A stretch of DNA of 64,000 nt, from NCBI RefSeq assembly GCF_000263735.1, contig NC_017946.1, forward strand, positions 909,348 to 973,347, in the 5' to 3' direction. Source of the DNA: Pyrococcus sp. ST04. Its GTDB lineage: Archaea; Methanobacteriota_B; Thermococci; Thermococcales; Thermococcaceae. The translations under genes and the position numbers were made by a program. Positions 52,568 to 62,198 of this stretch are shown piece by piece (position 1 is the stretch's first letter; each line of letters starts with the position of its first letter). The notes under the pieces were generated by a model. It had not been told where the DNA came from. It worked only from the letters and a program-made list of their open reading frames with translations, and did no database searches.

Positions 52568-54406
52568 TCAAAGAGAGGCCCAAATTGGTAGGCCTTCCTC
52601 GAGGTACCTCTTGAGTAGTCTACCAACAGGGGAGTTCTTTCCAACCTTAACAACACCCTTTTTACTTGGTGTTGCCGTGAACACGTACTCATTTCCGGCA
52701 TAGAATCTTAATGGCTTCCTAGCGAAGTCTGGAGAGACCCTTAAAACTATGCTCTTTTTCTTTTCCTCAACTTCAACTGGTATTTTCTCTCTGATCTCTG
52801 GCTGCTTTTCAGCGAAGCTCTTTACATCAATGCTTATTCCAAGCCTCTTTTCTAGTTCCTGAATTCTCTTTCCTTTCTTTCCTATTATTGCGGGGATATC
52901 AAATTCGTCAGCATATATTACTGCCTTGTGCGGGCTCACAACCTCAACCTCAGTATATACGTCAGGCAGGAACCTCTGAATTTCCTGCTTGAGCCTTTTT
53001 TCTGCGAGCTTTAATGCCGGTGCTTTTTCTTCCTTCTTTATTGGAACGACGCTGACCTCTTCGCCAAAGGTGTAAATCTCATACTCCAACTGGCCGGTTT
53101 CAAAGTCTCTCACTTCTATAACCGGTCTTGCAAGATCCTCTTCCTTCATTCCCGTTGGTACCTTTACCTTATATTCAAGGGTTAAGACCTTTGCAACATT
53201 TCCGGCTTTAATGAATATTACTGTGTCGACTATTTGGGGTATCATTCCGAGCTCAACTCTACCTATGAACCTTTGGATAGCGTCTATTGGTTTTGTTGCA
53301 TGAACTACTCCCACCATCCCAACTCCTGCAAGCCTGAGGTCGGTATAAATTAGGAAGTCGCTTGTTTTTCTCATTTCGTCGAATATAGTGTAGTCTGGCC
53401 TCACCAGGAGGAGAACATCTCCCGTTTTCTCCATACTTCCATTTAGTGCGGTATACTGAGTGATTTCTTCAGATACGTTTAAATCTCTAGGCTTTTCCAT
53501 TGTCTTGACGATCTTCCCCATAGATGCGTACCACTCTGCTAGCGCTTGAACGAATGTTGTCTTACCTGCACCTGGAGGCCCAGCAACTAGAATTCCCTCT
53601 GCTTTTTCCTTAAGCCTCTCTAGAAGCTTTTCACTGAGGTTGTAGTCTTCTATCGACAACTTTTTGACGGGTCTTACCGCGGTTATCTCTATCCTGTCGG
53701 CAAATGGCGGTCTCGCTATGACTATTCTATAGTTTCTGAGCTGAACAACGGTTGCACCTGGTTCGTCCAGCTCTATGAAGCTTTCTGGGTCTCTCTTCGC
53801 TCTCTCGACAATGTCATCTGCAATTTCTTCGAGCTCCTCCTCCGTTAGGGGCTCCTCCCTAATTGGAACTAATCTCCATTCGCCTGGCCTTCCTTTCTTT
53901 GCTAACGGTTTAACTCCAGCCTTAAGGTGGACGCTCATAGTTTCTTTGTCGAAAAAGTCCTCTAATCTTGTTTTTGGTTCTCTTCTGCTTTCTAGATAGA
54001 TGACCTCTATTCCCTTGGCTATAGCTATGTCTCTTTGAACTTGATCTCCGGTTATGAGGATAGCATTCAGCTCTCTGGCAACTTCTCTTACCATATGGTC
54101 TATTTCTCCAGCCTTTGCCCTTCTGATTTGCCATAGTTCTGGTCTCTCTCCGTAAAACTCTAGGAGTATTTTTCCCTTGTCCGCAAGCTCTCTAAGCTTT
54201 TTGAGTTCTTCTAGGCCTGTGTGACCTATTGCCTTTCCTTCATTCGCCTGGTGCTCTATTTCAGCAACAACAGCTTCTGGTACAACAACCTTAACTTTTT
54301 CCTTAACTCGCCTTAAGTACTGGGTGAGCCTCCCATCAACTATCACGCTCGTGTCGGGGACTATTACTCTCACCTCTCTCACCTCAGCCAATGGTGAAAT
54401 GGTCAC
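52568..54406 (-). CDS. PIN domain-ATPase-KH domain protein (COG1855-like)
   Basis: 612 residues. The N-terminal PIN nuclease has VIVPDTSVIVDGRLT (acidic D) and EIDHMVREVARELNAILITGD. A secretion-type (VirB11/PilT-like) ATPase carries VAGPPGAGKTTFVQAL and LLVRPDYTIFDEMRK. The KH domain is IPAIIGKKGKRIQELEKRLG. It is an archaeal protein probably acting on RNA, role unknown. The start is uncertain: GTG at 54382 or 54373 is better placed relative to a TATA-like ctaataaag near 54410 and GAGGTGA. Confidence 0.9.
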   Translation of the reverse strand: MTISPLAEVREVRVIVPDTSVIVDGRLTQYLRRVKEKVKVVVPEAVVAEIEHQANEGKAIGHTGLEELKKLRELADKGKILLEFYGERPELWQIRRAKAGEIDHMVREVARELNAILITGDQVQRDIAIAKGIEVIYLESRREPKTRLEDFFDKETMSVHLKAGVKPLAKKGRPGEWRLVPIREEPLTEEELEEIADDIVERAKRDPESFIELDEPGATVVQLRNYRIVIARPPFADRIEITAVRPVKKLSIEDYNLSEKLLERLKEKAEGILVAGPPGAGKTTFVQALAEWYASMGKIVKTMEKPRDLNVSEEITQYTALNGSMEKTGDVLLLVRPDYTIFDEMRKTSDFLIYTDLRLAGVGMVGVVHATKPIDAIQRFIGRVELGMIPQIVDTVIFIKAGNVAKVLTLEYKVKVPTGMKEEDLARPVIEVRDFETGQLEYEIYTFGEEVSVVPIKKEEKAPALKLAEKRLKQEIQRFLPDVYTEVEVVSPHKAVIYADEFDIPAIIGKKGKRIQELEKRLGISIDVKSFAEKQPEIREKIPVEVEEKKKSIVLRVSPDFARKPLRFYAGNEYVFTATPSKKGVVKVGKNSPVGRLLKRYLEEGLPIWASL

Positions 54407-54472
54407 TTTATTAGGGTTTCCTCCAAAAGCTTTAAATAACTAAAAGTAATTAAAAATGCTGGGGGTGGTAAA

Positions 54473-55072
54473 ATGCCGCTGGTCGAAACTATCAGAAAGA
54501 TAAAAGATGCTGAGGAGAAGACACTTAAGGATTACAAAGAACTCCTCAAAGAATTGAGGAAACCTGAAGATGCCGAACTTAAGAGAGTTATCTTGAGACT
54601 TGCAGTTGACAAGATCTTCCACAAGGAGTTAATGGAGGCAATTGAGAGAGCGTATAAAGAAGCAACATCTCTTCTTAGAGAGCATCTTGAACCATTCTAT
54701 CCGGAACTTGAACCAATAAAGGAATCTATTATGGAGCTTGACCAAGGGTTAGCCCTTATACCAGGAATACCCTCCCTACTGCTGCCATTGGATTTCGGAA
54801 AAGTTGGGTACAGAATTCCCCCAGAGGAAGCCCTCGAGGAGTTAGTTAAAGGGTTCCCTGATGTATCCATAATTCCTGAGGATAAACTGAACCTACTTAG
54901 AGAGAAGCTTAAGGAGATTATGGAACATGAAGAAGAAATGATAGAAGGGTATAGAGACCTTGAAGAAAAAGCAAAGCATCCCATTATCAAGGACATATCA
55001 AAATCCGTTCTCCACAACGAGGAGCAGCATGAAGCCGTGTTGAAGAAGATTGCTGAGAAGTTTAGGGAATGA
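54473..55072 (+). CDS. Ferritin-like helical protein, unknown
   Basis: 199 residues, nearly all helix. Residues 1-60 and 140-199 form a repeated pattern (AEEKTLKDYKELLKELRKPE ... VDKIFHKELMEAIERAY; EHEEEMIEGYRDLEEKAKHP ... LHNEEQHEAVLKKIAEKF). Exx and ExxH placements suggest a ferritin/rubrerythrin-like di-metal bundle. The middle is Pro/Gly-rich. GGGGGTGG precedes the ATG, and a TATA-like gctttaaata lies upstream. Confidence 0.65.
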   Translation: MPLVETIRKIKDAEEKTLKDYKELLKELRKPEDAELKRVILRLAVDKIFHKELMEAIERAYKEATSLLREHLEPFYPELEPIKESIMELDQGLALIPGIPSLLLPLDFGKVGYRIPPEEALEELVKGFPDVSIIPEDKLNLLREKLKEIMEHEEEMIEGYRDLEEKAKHPIIKDISKSVLHNEEQHEAVLKKIAEKFRE

Positions 55073-55190
55073 TTTTCTCAGAAATATCTTATTTTTTATC
55101 GGGAGAGTTTTTACACATATTTGTCCCAAAAGCTACAGAAAAGGGCAAAGCTTTTTAAGGTGGCCTAACTACTATGCACGGGTGAAGGTC

Positions 55191-56078
55191 ATGACAATAA
55201 AGGCTCCAACCTTAAATCTCCCAGGACTTGGCGTTGATCCCTTAACACAAAGAATTAAAGAGAAAGAAAAGAAATGGAAGTACAAAATAGCAGTTTTGAG
55301 CGGTAAAGGAGGTGTTGGCAAAAGTACAGTGGCAGTAAACCTAACAGCTGCCCTTGCAAAAATGGGATACTTCGTGGGAATATTAGATGCAGACATTCAC
55401 GGGCCCAACGTAGCTAAAATGCTTGGGGTAGACAAAGCAGAAGTTTTAGCAGAAAAGTTTGAAGATGGCCACTTTGAGATGATACCGCCAATCGCTGATT
55501 TCATGGGTCAGGTAACCCCGATAAAAGTTATGAGCATGGGAATGATGGTTCCTGAGGATCAGCCAATAATATGGAGAGGAGCCTTAGTTACAAAGGCAAT
55601 AAAACAACTCCTAGGAGATGTGAAGTGGGGAGAGCTGGATTTTATGATTATAGACTTTCCACCTGGCACCGGAGATGAAATACTTACAGTAGTTCAAAGC
55701 ATAAAGCTTGATGCTGCAATAGTAGTAACTACCCCACAAGAAGTGGCTCTTTTGGATACTGGAAAGGCAGTTAACATGATGAAGAAGATGGAAGTTCCCT
55801 ACATAGCAGTTATTGAGAACATGAGCTATCTAATCTGTCCACATTGTGGAAACAAGATCGACATCTTTGGTGAGGGTGGGGGGGAAAAGCTTGCTGAGAA
55901 GGAGGGAGTCGACTTCCTAGGCAAGGTTCCAATAGACCTCAAGGCAAGGGAGGCAAGTGATCTTGGAATTCCAATAGTCCTTTATGGCGACACCCCAGCG
56001 GCAAAAGCCTTTATGGAGATAGCAGAAAAGCTTGTAAATAAGTTGAAGGAAATGAAGAAGGATGCAGAAGAGGAGTGA
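55191..56078 (+). CDS. Mrp/NBP35-family Fe-S carrier P-loop ATPase
   Basis: 295 residues. The deviant Walker A is SGKGGVGKSTVAVNL (about residue 38 on), followed by DADIHGPNVAKMLG, DFPPGTGDEIL and the Fe-S CxxC in YLICPHCGNKI. It inserts or carries Fe-S clusters. ATG 55191 follows GGTGAAGGTC. An in-frame upstream extension to 55050 lies in the previous gene's tail and is rejected. Overlaps the transporter gene by 17 nt. Confidence 0.95.
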   Translation: MTIKAPTLNLPGLGVDPLTQRIKEKEKKWKYKIAVLSGKGGVGKSTVAVNLTAALAKMGYFVGILDADIHGPNVAKMLGVDKAEVLAEKFEDGHFEMIPPIADFMGQVTPIKVMSMGMMVPEDQPIIWRGALVTKAIKQLLGDVKWGELDFMIIDFPPGTGDEILTVVQSIKLDAAIVVTTPQEVALLDTGKAVNMMKKMEVPYIAVIENMSYLICPHCGNKIDIFGEGGGEKLAEKEGVDFLGKVPIDLKAREASDLGIPIVLYGDTPAAKAFMEIAEKLVNKLKEMKKDAEEE

Positions 56079-56874
56079 GGGCATACTCTTAGCTCTATTT
56101 GGAATGATCCTCTATGGGCTTGAGCCGATAGTTATAAAGGCTAATCCCTCAAACCCAGCAAGCTTTGCTTTCTTTTCTGCTTTCCTTGCATCCCTAATCT
56201 TGCTTCCTTTTGTAGATATGAACTCAGTGAAAAATAATATCAAAAAAGGTATACTGATAGGGTTTTTTGGAACTTTCCTTGCCTATCTATCCTATTCTGC
56301 AGGTGCGAGACTATCTACAGCAATAAATGCGGCTCTAATAACTAGAGCAGAGGTTCTATTTTCCTTTATTCTTGCCTACATATTCCTTGGAGAGAGAATC
56401 ACCATTAAGAGGGCTGTATATTCTTTTATAACTTTAGCCGGGGTAATAGCCGTTATAACTCGGGGAAAAATAGTTGAACCTAAAATGGGCGATATCTTGC
56501 TTCTTCTGGTTCCTTTCTTTTGGCAACTTGGTCACATAATTGCAAAGAAAACCAATGCAACTCCTCAGACAATAGCTTTCCTCCGTAATATTTTTGGATC
56601 CTTGTTCCTTCTACCACTTGCCCTTGTCAGTGGGATGGAATTCACGATTTATTCAGTGCCTGAGGGTGTAATAATAGCTCTTGGTCAAATTATTTGGTAT
56701 GCATCAATAAGGAGAATAGATCTCTCCCTGGCAACAGCTATAATAACTCCTGCTCCTGCTGTTGCGATCGCTGTCGCCCTTATAATGGGGGAGGAGCTAA
56801 CATCTTGGCATATCATTGGGTTCACTTTAATAACGGTGGGAACTCTTGGGCTTTCAATTAAAAGGGAACATTAA
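56062..56874 (+). CDS. EamA/DMT-family membrane transporter
   Basis: 270 residues with ten predicted membrane segments as two five-helix repeats: [20 protein letters not shown] in repeat 1, [20 protein letters not shown] in repeat 2. It is a drug/metabolite transporter family member; the substrate is unknown. It starts inside the Mrp gene and converges on panB with a 4-nt overlap. Confidence 0.87.
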   Translation: MQKRSEGILLALFGMILYGLEPIVIKANPSNPASFAFFSAFLASLILLPFVDMNSVKNNIKKGILIGFFGTFLAYLSYSAGARLSTAINAALITRAEVLFSFILAYIFLGERITIKRAVYSFITLAGVIAVITRGKIVEPKMGDILLLLVPFFWQLGHIIAKKTNATPQTIAFLRNIFGSLFLLPLALVSGMEFTIYSVPEGVIIALGQIIWYASIRRIDLSLATAIITPAPAVAIAVALIMGEELTSWHIIGFTLITVGTLGLSIKREH

Positions 56875-57671
56875 GTACTTCTGGTCCAATAATGCTCTTT
56901 TTCAGGGAATTTTCCTTCCTTGACTTCCCTATTGAATTCGCTTATTGCCCTAAGTATCTCCTCCTTTAGATTTGCGTATCTCTTGGCAAATGGGGGTGAG
57001 AAATCTATTAACCCCAAAACATCGTGCCATACGAGCACCTGGCCATCAACGTAGGGTCCAGAACCTATTCCGATTGTTGGTATTGAGACTTCCTCTGTTA
57101 CGATTTTGGCAACATCTGCATACACAAACTCCAGAACAACAGCAAATGCTCCAGATTTTTCAAGTGCTTTGGCATCCCTAATTATCTCCTCTACTTCCTC
57201 ATCACTTCCTCCCATAATGCGGTATCCTCCGAGCCTCAGATACCTTTGGGGCGTTAAGCCTGTGTGTCCCATTACTGGGATTCCCATTCTTACAAGCTTT
57301 TTAACAAGCTTCCTGTGATCATACCCTCCTTCTATCTTAACTGCATCTGCTCCTGCCCGAATTAGTCTCATAGCGTTTTTAATGCCCTCTTCCACGCTAA
57401 CTTCATAGCTTCCGAACGGCATATCTGCAAGGACAAGAGCTCTTTTCACGGCCTTTGCAACTGCCTTAGTATGGAACACCATTTGTTCCATAGTTACGTT
57501 AAGAGTGTTTTCATCCCCATAAACAACCATACCAAGGGAGTCTCCCACAAAAATTATATCAAACCCAGCCTTATCTGCTAAGAGTGCTGATGGATAATCA
57601 TAAGCAGTTATCATTGAGATTTTTTCCTTCCCTTTCATCTCCATGATTTTCCTTGGGGTTACTTCTCTCAT
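56871..57671 (-). CDS. panB: 3-methyl-2-oxobutanoate hydroxymethyltransferase
   Basis: 266 residues from ATG 57671 (GGTGGAT upstream). [76 protein letters not shown] and [20 protein letters not shown] are the PanB series. It adds a hydroxymethyl group from methylene-tetrahydropterin to 2-oxoisovalerate for pantothenate and coenzyme A. It is related to other one-carbon genes of the window by cofactor use. Confidence 0.96.
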   Translation of the reverse strand: MREVTPRKIMEMKGKEKISMITAYDYPSALLADKAGFDIIFVGDSLGMVVYGDENTLNVTMEQMVFHTKAVAKAVKRALVLADMPFGSYEVSVEEGIKNAMRLIRAGADAVKIEGGYDHRKLVKKLVRMGIPVMGHTGLTPQRYLRLGGYRIMGGSDEEVEEIIRDAKALEKSGAFAVVLEFVYADVAKIVTEEVSIPTIGIGSGPYVDGQVLVWHDVLGLIDFSPPFAKRYANLKEEILRAISEFNREVKEGKFPEKEHYWTRST

Positions 57672-57764
57672 TTTATCCACCGTATTAAATTGTTAAGAAC
57701 GGTAATTAACGGTTTCGACGGTTAGTTTTTATATCCTTAAACATGACCTCTTTCGGTGAGAAGA

Positions 57765-58094
57765 GTGGAGTGGGAAATGGGTCTCCAAGAGGAATATCTC
57801 GAGCTAATAAAGGCAGGAAAAAAGAAAATTGAAGGGAGACTGTATGACGAGAAGAGGAGACAGATAAAACCCGGAGACATAATTTCCTTTGAGGGAGGAA
57901 GACTTAAGGTTAGGGTAAAGGCAATTAGGGTTTACAAGACCTTCAGAGAAATGCTCGAAAAGGAGGGGATAGAAAACGTTTTACCTGGAGTCGAGAGCAT
58001 AGAAGAGGGCGTTCAAATATATAGAAAGTTCTATGATGAGGAAAGAGAGAAAAAGTATGGGGTTGTTGCAATAGAAATTGAACCAATGGACTAG
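57765..58094 (+). CDS. ASCH domain protein
   Basis: 109 residues. [38 protein letters not shown] and [19 protein letters not shown] match the ASCH (PUA-like, probable RNA-binding) fold seen in P. furiosus. GTG 57765 is chosen because GGTGAG lies 5 nt upstream; GTG 57756 is part of that site. Convergent with pcp, overlapping by 4 nt. Confidence 0.87.
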   Translation: MEWEMGLQEEYLELIKAGKKKIEGRLYDEKRRQIKPGDIISFEGGRLKVRVKAIRVYKTFREMLEKEGIENVLPGVESIEEGVQIYRKFYDEEREKKYGVVAIEIEPMD

Positions 58095-58750
58095 ACATGC
58101 TCCTTTATATCGCTCTTATTCTTTCTCAAGAACTCAAGTGTTGTTTTTATTGCTATCTTAACGGCTTTGACCTCGAGCTCATAACACATGCTTGGAGTGC
58201 TCCTTCCAGCCAAAAACGTTTTGTTGACAACTTGATCTGGAGTGTAGGGGACATGGATAAAGCCCGCTTTCTTAGGAAATCCATTGATTTTTGAAAAATG
58301 TAACGTTAGAAACATTACATAATTGCAGAGGTATGTTCCAGCACTGTAAGAAAGTCTTGCTGGAATACCATTTTGCCTAAGTTCCTTGACTATAGCTCTA
58401 ACTGGTAAGGTTGCCATATATGCTAGGGGAGCACCTTCTACGATGGGTTCATCTATAGGCTGATAGCCATCGTTGTCTGGAATTCTTGCATCGAGGATGT
58501 TCACAGCTATTCTTTCCACGGCTATATTGCTATAAGTCGGGGCTAATCCGAGGTTTATCACGATATCTGGCTTTATCTCCCTCAAAAGTTCTTCAAGAAT
58601 TGGTCTAGCTCTCTTCACGGAAACTGGAAGAACTCTTCCAACTATTTCAGCTCCGTCAATAACATTTCCATCGAGCTCCTGGGCAATTCTTTGGGTTGGA
58701 TTTTTATCATCCCCTCCAAAGGGTTCGAAGCCAGTTATCAAAACCCTCAT
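58091..58750 (-). CDS. pcp: Pyrrolidone-carboxylate peptidase
   Basis: 219 residues. The catalytic triad is E79 (IAVERIAVN), C142 ([12 protein letters not shown]) and H166 (GFIHVPYTP), the same numbers as in the P. furiosus enzyme. [17 protein letters not shown] begins the fold. It removes N-terminal pyroglutamate. ATG 58750 has GGTGATC upstream; an extension to 58762 is in frame. The pxpA gene at the right edge also handles 5-oxoproline. Confidence 0.95.
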   Translation of the reverse strand: MRVLITGFEPFGGDDKNPTQRIAQELDGNVIDGAEIVGRVLPVSVKRARPILEELLREIKPDIVINLGLAPTYSNIAVERIAVNILDARIPDNDGYQPIDEPIVEGAPLAYMATLPVRAIVKELRQNGIPARLSYSAGTYLCNYVMFLTLHFSKINGFPKKAGFIHVPYTPDQVVNKTFLAGRSTPSMCYELEVKAVKIAIKTTLEFLRKNKSDIKEHV

Positions 58751-58805
58751 TAAGATCACCATCGAAATTAAGAAAAGCTATCCAATAAATTAGTTTCTGT
58801 TAGCT

Positions 58806-58855
58806 TTCCTGGACCTCCTCCCTGCCCTGAAGGGCGAGGCTTGAAAAATAAAAAG
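58806..58855 (-). repeat. Inverted, diverged copy of the IS-end-like hairpin
   Basis: Read on the minus strand: TTTTTCAAGCCTCGCCCTTC then AGGGCAGGGAGGAGGTCCAG, nearly identical in its core to 52495-52530. The GCCTCGCCC/GGGCAGGG stem is kept, while the outer arm is not. It lies between pcp and a small gene. It could also act as a transcription terminator for the latter. Confidence 0.55.
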
Positions 58856-58857
58856 AG

Positions 58858-59181
58858 TCATGCTACATATACCTCTAACAGTTCTCCCTCCTTAACACTC
58901 CCAAGTGAACCTTCTAGCATTAGGGCAACTTCATCTCCAGGTATTGCAAACTCTACTTTTTCCCTATTTTTCTCTATTTCCATTATGATGCCCGTTCCTT
59001 TGCCCTTAATTTTGTAGCCTACTTTTATTATCCCACTCTCCACAGTTCCTATAATGACTTCCCTTCCTAAGATTTTCATCTTCTTCTGGAACTTAACTAC
59101 AGCAACTGGTTTTTTAGAGACTATCGTAATTTTTTCATTTTTGCCCTCCTTCTTTCTTTTAAAGAACTCAAATATCCCCAT
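58858..59181 (-). CDS. Small EF-Tu domain II-like beta-barrel protein
   Basis: 107 residues from ATG 59181 (GAGGTG upstream). After a basic N-terminus (GIFEFFKRKKEGKNEKIT) the rest resembles the beta-barrel of translation factors: GTVESGIIKVGYKIKGKGTG, then VEFAIPGDEVALMLEGSLGS and KEGELLEVY. No GTPase domain. It overlaps the ABC permease gene region and is likely cotranscribed. Role unknown. Confidence 0.72.
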   Translation of the reverse strand: MGIFEFFKRKKEGKNEKITIVSKKPVAVVKFQKKMKILGREVIIGTVESGIIKVGYKIKGKGTGIIMEIEKNREKVEFAIPGDEVALMLEGSLGSVKEGELLEVYVA

Positions 59182-59186
59182 TACCA

Positions 59187-60647
59187 TCACCTCATCCTCC
59201 AGAGTAAGATTAAAGTCGTGAGAAGGTATGTTGCTCCCAAGAGAATTGTGCTAATTGGGAGTGGTATGAGAAAGAAAACTATGCCAGCTATAACAACAGG
59301 AACGAAGACCATTATTAGCAACGCTATTCCATCATATATCCTAAGTTCCGGAATCTCGACTCCCTCTATCTTAAACCCAACATAACTAACCCCAATGCTT
59401 GACGTGAGAAAGGGTGTTGAAAGTAAGGGCAGTAGGTATAGAGCACTTAGACCGTTAGACCATGAGGCTAATACAATGAAGACAATTGAGAACGTGAGTG
59501 GGCTTAGGGATATTGTGAGTGCTTTGGCAAGTAGGAATTGTCTCTTTGTTATTGGGAGATTTAGGAGAATATCCAACCCCTCCATTTCCATTTTAAAGAC
59601 AATGTCAAGGAGAATAACACCCAAGGATGAGATAACAACGATCATTAATCCTGTTTCCTCCAGGGGGAAGCCATCCTTGAAGAGGTTCCATATGAAGTAT
59701 AGACTCATGCCAATTGGAGACAAAAATGCTCCAAGGTAAGAGTTTCTTCGGAATATCATTTTGTAATCCCTTTGGACAAAGGCTAGAATTGGAGATGTTA
59801 TTGACAATGAATATTCCATTGGAGCTTTCCCGTAAACCTTTATCCCTTCGAGGATCTCGTTTATCTTTTTTATGCTGTATACATACGAAAATGCCGTAGG
59901 GATTGCATACAGCATGAACATAATAAATCCTCTTAGGGGCTCTACAACAGTTGCCGCCGCCATCGGGAATATAATCGGGTACTTTTGGAATACTGGAGCG
60001 AAGTACTCAACGTTTTTCAGAACGAACCTTGAAACCAGTTGCAGAACAAAAAATATTGCAATGAAGAACATTTGTCCTATTGTCTTTGCAATAGCCTTTA
60101 TTATACCTCCTTTCCCAACGTGAACACCGCCAAACTTGACTTGAAGAAGCACCCCAATTGCGTGACCAAGTAATATCGCAACTAAAACCCATCCTATGCC
60201 CAGCAGGATTGATAGGGGTTTCTTTAAGGCTAAGGCAGATGGAAGGAGAAGGAAAAATGCAGGAAGACATTCCAAAAGCAACGTGGCCGAAACTATTGAG
60301 TTGAAGTTTCTTAAGGGTAGTGGTTTGAGAGGGTCAATTGCCCTACTTGAGAGCAAATACCCAGAAGAGAGGGAGGTCGTGTAGAGGGCCATTATAAAGG
60401 CCACTATCAAGTAGGAGGAGAACACTATACCCCTGTACTCTTCTTTCGTCATAAATACTCCAATGCCGAACATTGCGCCAAATAGGAGATATGCAAGAGA
60501 CTGAAGGCCAACTCCGAGCTTTAAGCTCCCTGACCACTTGAGGGATTCTTCTACCTTCTTGGGATCCTTTACTGCGGACGGATTGTCTTTGATCATCTGA
60601 TAGTGTATCTCTCTGTATATTATCCTGATTATATCTAGCATCATCAT
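59187..60647 (-). CDS. Large ABC exporter membrane protein
   Basis: 486 residues with about 12 hydrophobic segments and an ABC-2-like middle region (MEGLDILLNLPITKRQFLLAK). A polar N-terminal helix (NPSAVKDPKKVEESLKWSGS) precedes them. It follows an ABC ATPase with 1-nt overlap, so it is the permease of that system. Two-domain size suggests a fusion of two ABC-2 units in one chain. Substrate unknown. Confidence 0.82.
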   Translation of the reverse strand: MMMLDIIRIIYREIHYQMIKDNPSAVKDPKKVEESLKWSGSLKLGVGLQSLAYLLFGAMFGIGVFMTKEEYRGIVFSSYLIVAFIMALYTTSLSSGYLLSSRAIDPLKPLPLRNFNSIVSATLLLECLPAFFLLLPSALALKKPLSILLGIGWVLVAILLGHAIGVLLQVKFGGVHVGKGGIIKAIAKTIGQMFFIAIFFVLQLVSRFVLKNVEYFAPVFQKYPIIFPMAAATVVEPLRGFIMFMLYAIPTAFSYVYSIKKINEILEGIKVYGKAPMEYSLSITSPILAFVQRDYKMIFRRNSYLGAFLSPIGMSLYFIWNLFKDGFPLEETGLMIVVISSLGVILLDIVFKMEMEGLDILLNLPITKRQFLLAKALTISLSPLTFSIVFIVLASWSNGLSALYLLPLLSTPFLTSSIGVSYVGFKIEGVEIPELRIYDGIALLIMVFVPVVIAGIVFFLIPLPISTILLGATYLLTTLILLWRMR

Positions 60648-61414
60648 TATAGGGCCTCCTTTAATGCCGAAACTATGTGGATTACCTCATCCTTAGCTTG
60701 TGTTAGCTTTAGGAAGACGTCTTCAAGACTTTCTTCCTTTGCAAGCGTTTTCAGCTCATCGACCGTTCCCTCTGCCACTATTCTGCCGTTATAAATTACT
60801 CCGATTCTATCGCATATCACTTCAGCAAGGGCAAGGATATGAGTGGAGAAAACTATGCTCTTTCCTTCCCTTTTAAACTCCAGAAGTAGTTCCCTGTATA
60901 TTCTTGCACTCTTTGGATCAAGCCCATTCATGGCCTCGTCCAGTATAAGAACCTTTGGGTCATGGAGAAGGGATGCTATCAAGGATATCTTCTGCCTAGT
61001 TCCAAAACTCAGCGTCCCTATAAGCTGGTTCATGTATTCTCTGATTCCAAATGCTTCAACGAATCTTTCGACTCTTTCTTCAAGGACTTCGCGAGGAATC
61101 CTTCTAATGCTACCAATGAAGCTGAAGAACTCTGCTGGGGTCAGACTTTCATAAAGGGCTGGTGTTTCAGGGACAAACCCAACTATCTTTTTGACCTCAA
61201 GCGGGGATTTGCTTACATCTATTCCCTCCACAAGCACTCTTCCGGATGTTGGAGGAATTATGCCGGCAAGTATTCTCATCGTCGTTGACTTACCACTTCC
61301 ATTCGGTCCTAGGAGACCATATATCTCTCCATCATTGACACTAAATGATATTCCTTTAATTACTTCATTTGAGCCAAACTTTTTTCTTAAATTAGAGACT
61401 TCTATCAAGACCAT
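60647..61414 (-). CDS. ABC transporter ATP-binding protein
   Basis: 255 residues. Walker A is GPNGSGKSTTM, signature LSFGTRQKISLIASL, Walker B VLILDEAMNGLDP, H-loop FSTHI. It lies just upstream of its permease, and the third gene encodes the EF-Tu barrel-like protein. A TATA-like element sits near 61440. Confidence 0.92.
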   Translation of the reverse strand: MVLIEVSNLRKKFGSNEVIKGISFSVNDGEIYGLLGPNGSGKSTTMRILAGIIPPTSGRVLVEGIDVSKSPLEVKKIVGFVPETPALYESLTPAEFFSFIGSIRRIPREVLEERVERFVEAFGIREYMNQLIGTLSFGTRQKISLIASLLHDPKVLILDEAMNGLDPKSARIYRELLLEFKREGKSIVFSTHILALAEVICDRIGVIYNGRIVAEGTVDELKTLAKEESLEDVFLKLTQAKDEVIHIVSALKEAL

Positions 61415-61466
61415 TCACCATAAGAACTGAAGGTTGGGATATTAAAACATTTTTCATTCATTTTTA

Positions 61467-62198
61467 TTAAACCATGATTAGCCGGGAGAGTTCCTGAAGT
61501 TTAGTTCTGAGTTTCTGGTCTAGATTACTTGCCTCTGCCCCTCCTGCAATTGGCCATATTATTGAATCTATATGGAGGGGAGGGACTCCTGATTCTTTTG
61601 CAACTTTTCTCCAGAATATTGTGGGTTTTTCTGATGTCAATTTTGATGTAATTTTCTTTATCCTCGAATCCTCTGGAATTGGGATGTCCATAGGGTAAGG
61701 GATAAAGTATCCAAATACTATTCTTGCTGCATATCCAAACATTTTTACTGAAAACACTATAGTCTTACTGTCTTCTCTAGCTCCCATTACTCTGGAGAGA
61801 GCCTTCCATAGGGATTTCATATTCATATAGTACTTCTCAAGGTCTTCCAGGGAAAGCGAAGCTAAAAATGGCTCAATTTTCCTTATTCTTCTGAGCTTTG
61901 ACGTTGTTAACCTCTTGTTCGTCCTTGTTGATGGGAGGAATCTGGCATACGCTTCGCTTATGCTTTCAATTTTTCTGATCTTGGAAAAGTACTCTGAAAA
62001 CTCCCACCACCACTCCTCACCTTTTCCCGTAAGCTGGTAACTAACGAGGGAGTTGGCTATTACAAGCTTTATGAAAGTCTCCCCATCATTCAAATTATCG
62101 TGTAGGTTTTTCAAGGCTTTAAACTGTTCATCGACTTTTTCCTCAATCTCTCTTGCTCCCTCTATTCCTATTTCCCTTATTAGTTCTGTGATTTTCAT
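61467..62198 (-). CDS. AGOG: archaeal 8-oxoguanine DNA glycosylase/lyase
   Basis: 243 residues. [20 protein letters not shown] and [20 protein letters not shown] are characteristic of AGOG, an HhH-GPD-superfamily enzyme that removes 8-oxoguanine. K145 and D177 are 32 residues apart, like the catalytic K140/D172 of the P. aerophilum enzyme. It overlaps beta-RFAP synthase by ATGA (62195-62198). Confidence 0.93.
   Translation of the reverse strand: MKITELIREIGIEGAREIEEKVDEQFKALKNLHDNLNDGETFIKLVIANSLVSYQLTGKGEEWWWEFSEYFSKIRKIESISEAYARFLPSTRTNKRLTTSKLRRIRKIEPFLASLSLEDLEKYYMNMKSLWKALSRVMGAREDSKTIVFSVKMFGYAARIVFGYFIPYPMDIPIPEDSRIKKITSKLTSEKPTIFWRKVAKESGVPPLHIDSIIWPIAGGAEASNLDQKLRTKLQELSRLIMV

Noticed and set aside
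55050-55190. N-terminal extension of the Mrp-like ATPase
   Set aside because: It lies over the previous gene's end and promoter; ATG 55191 has a strong RBS.
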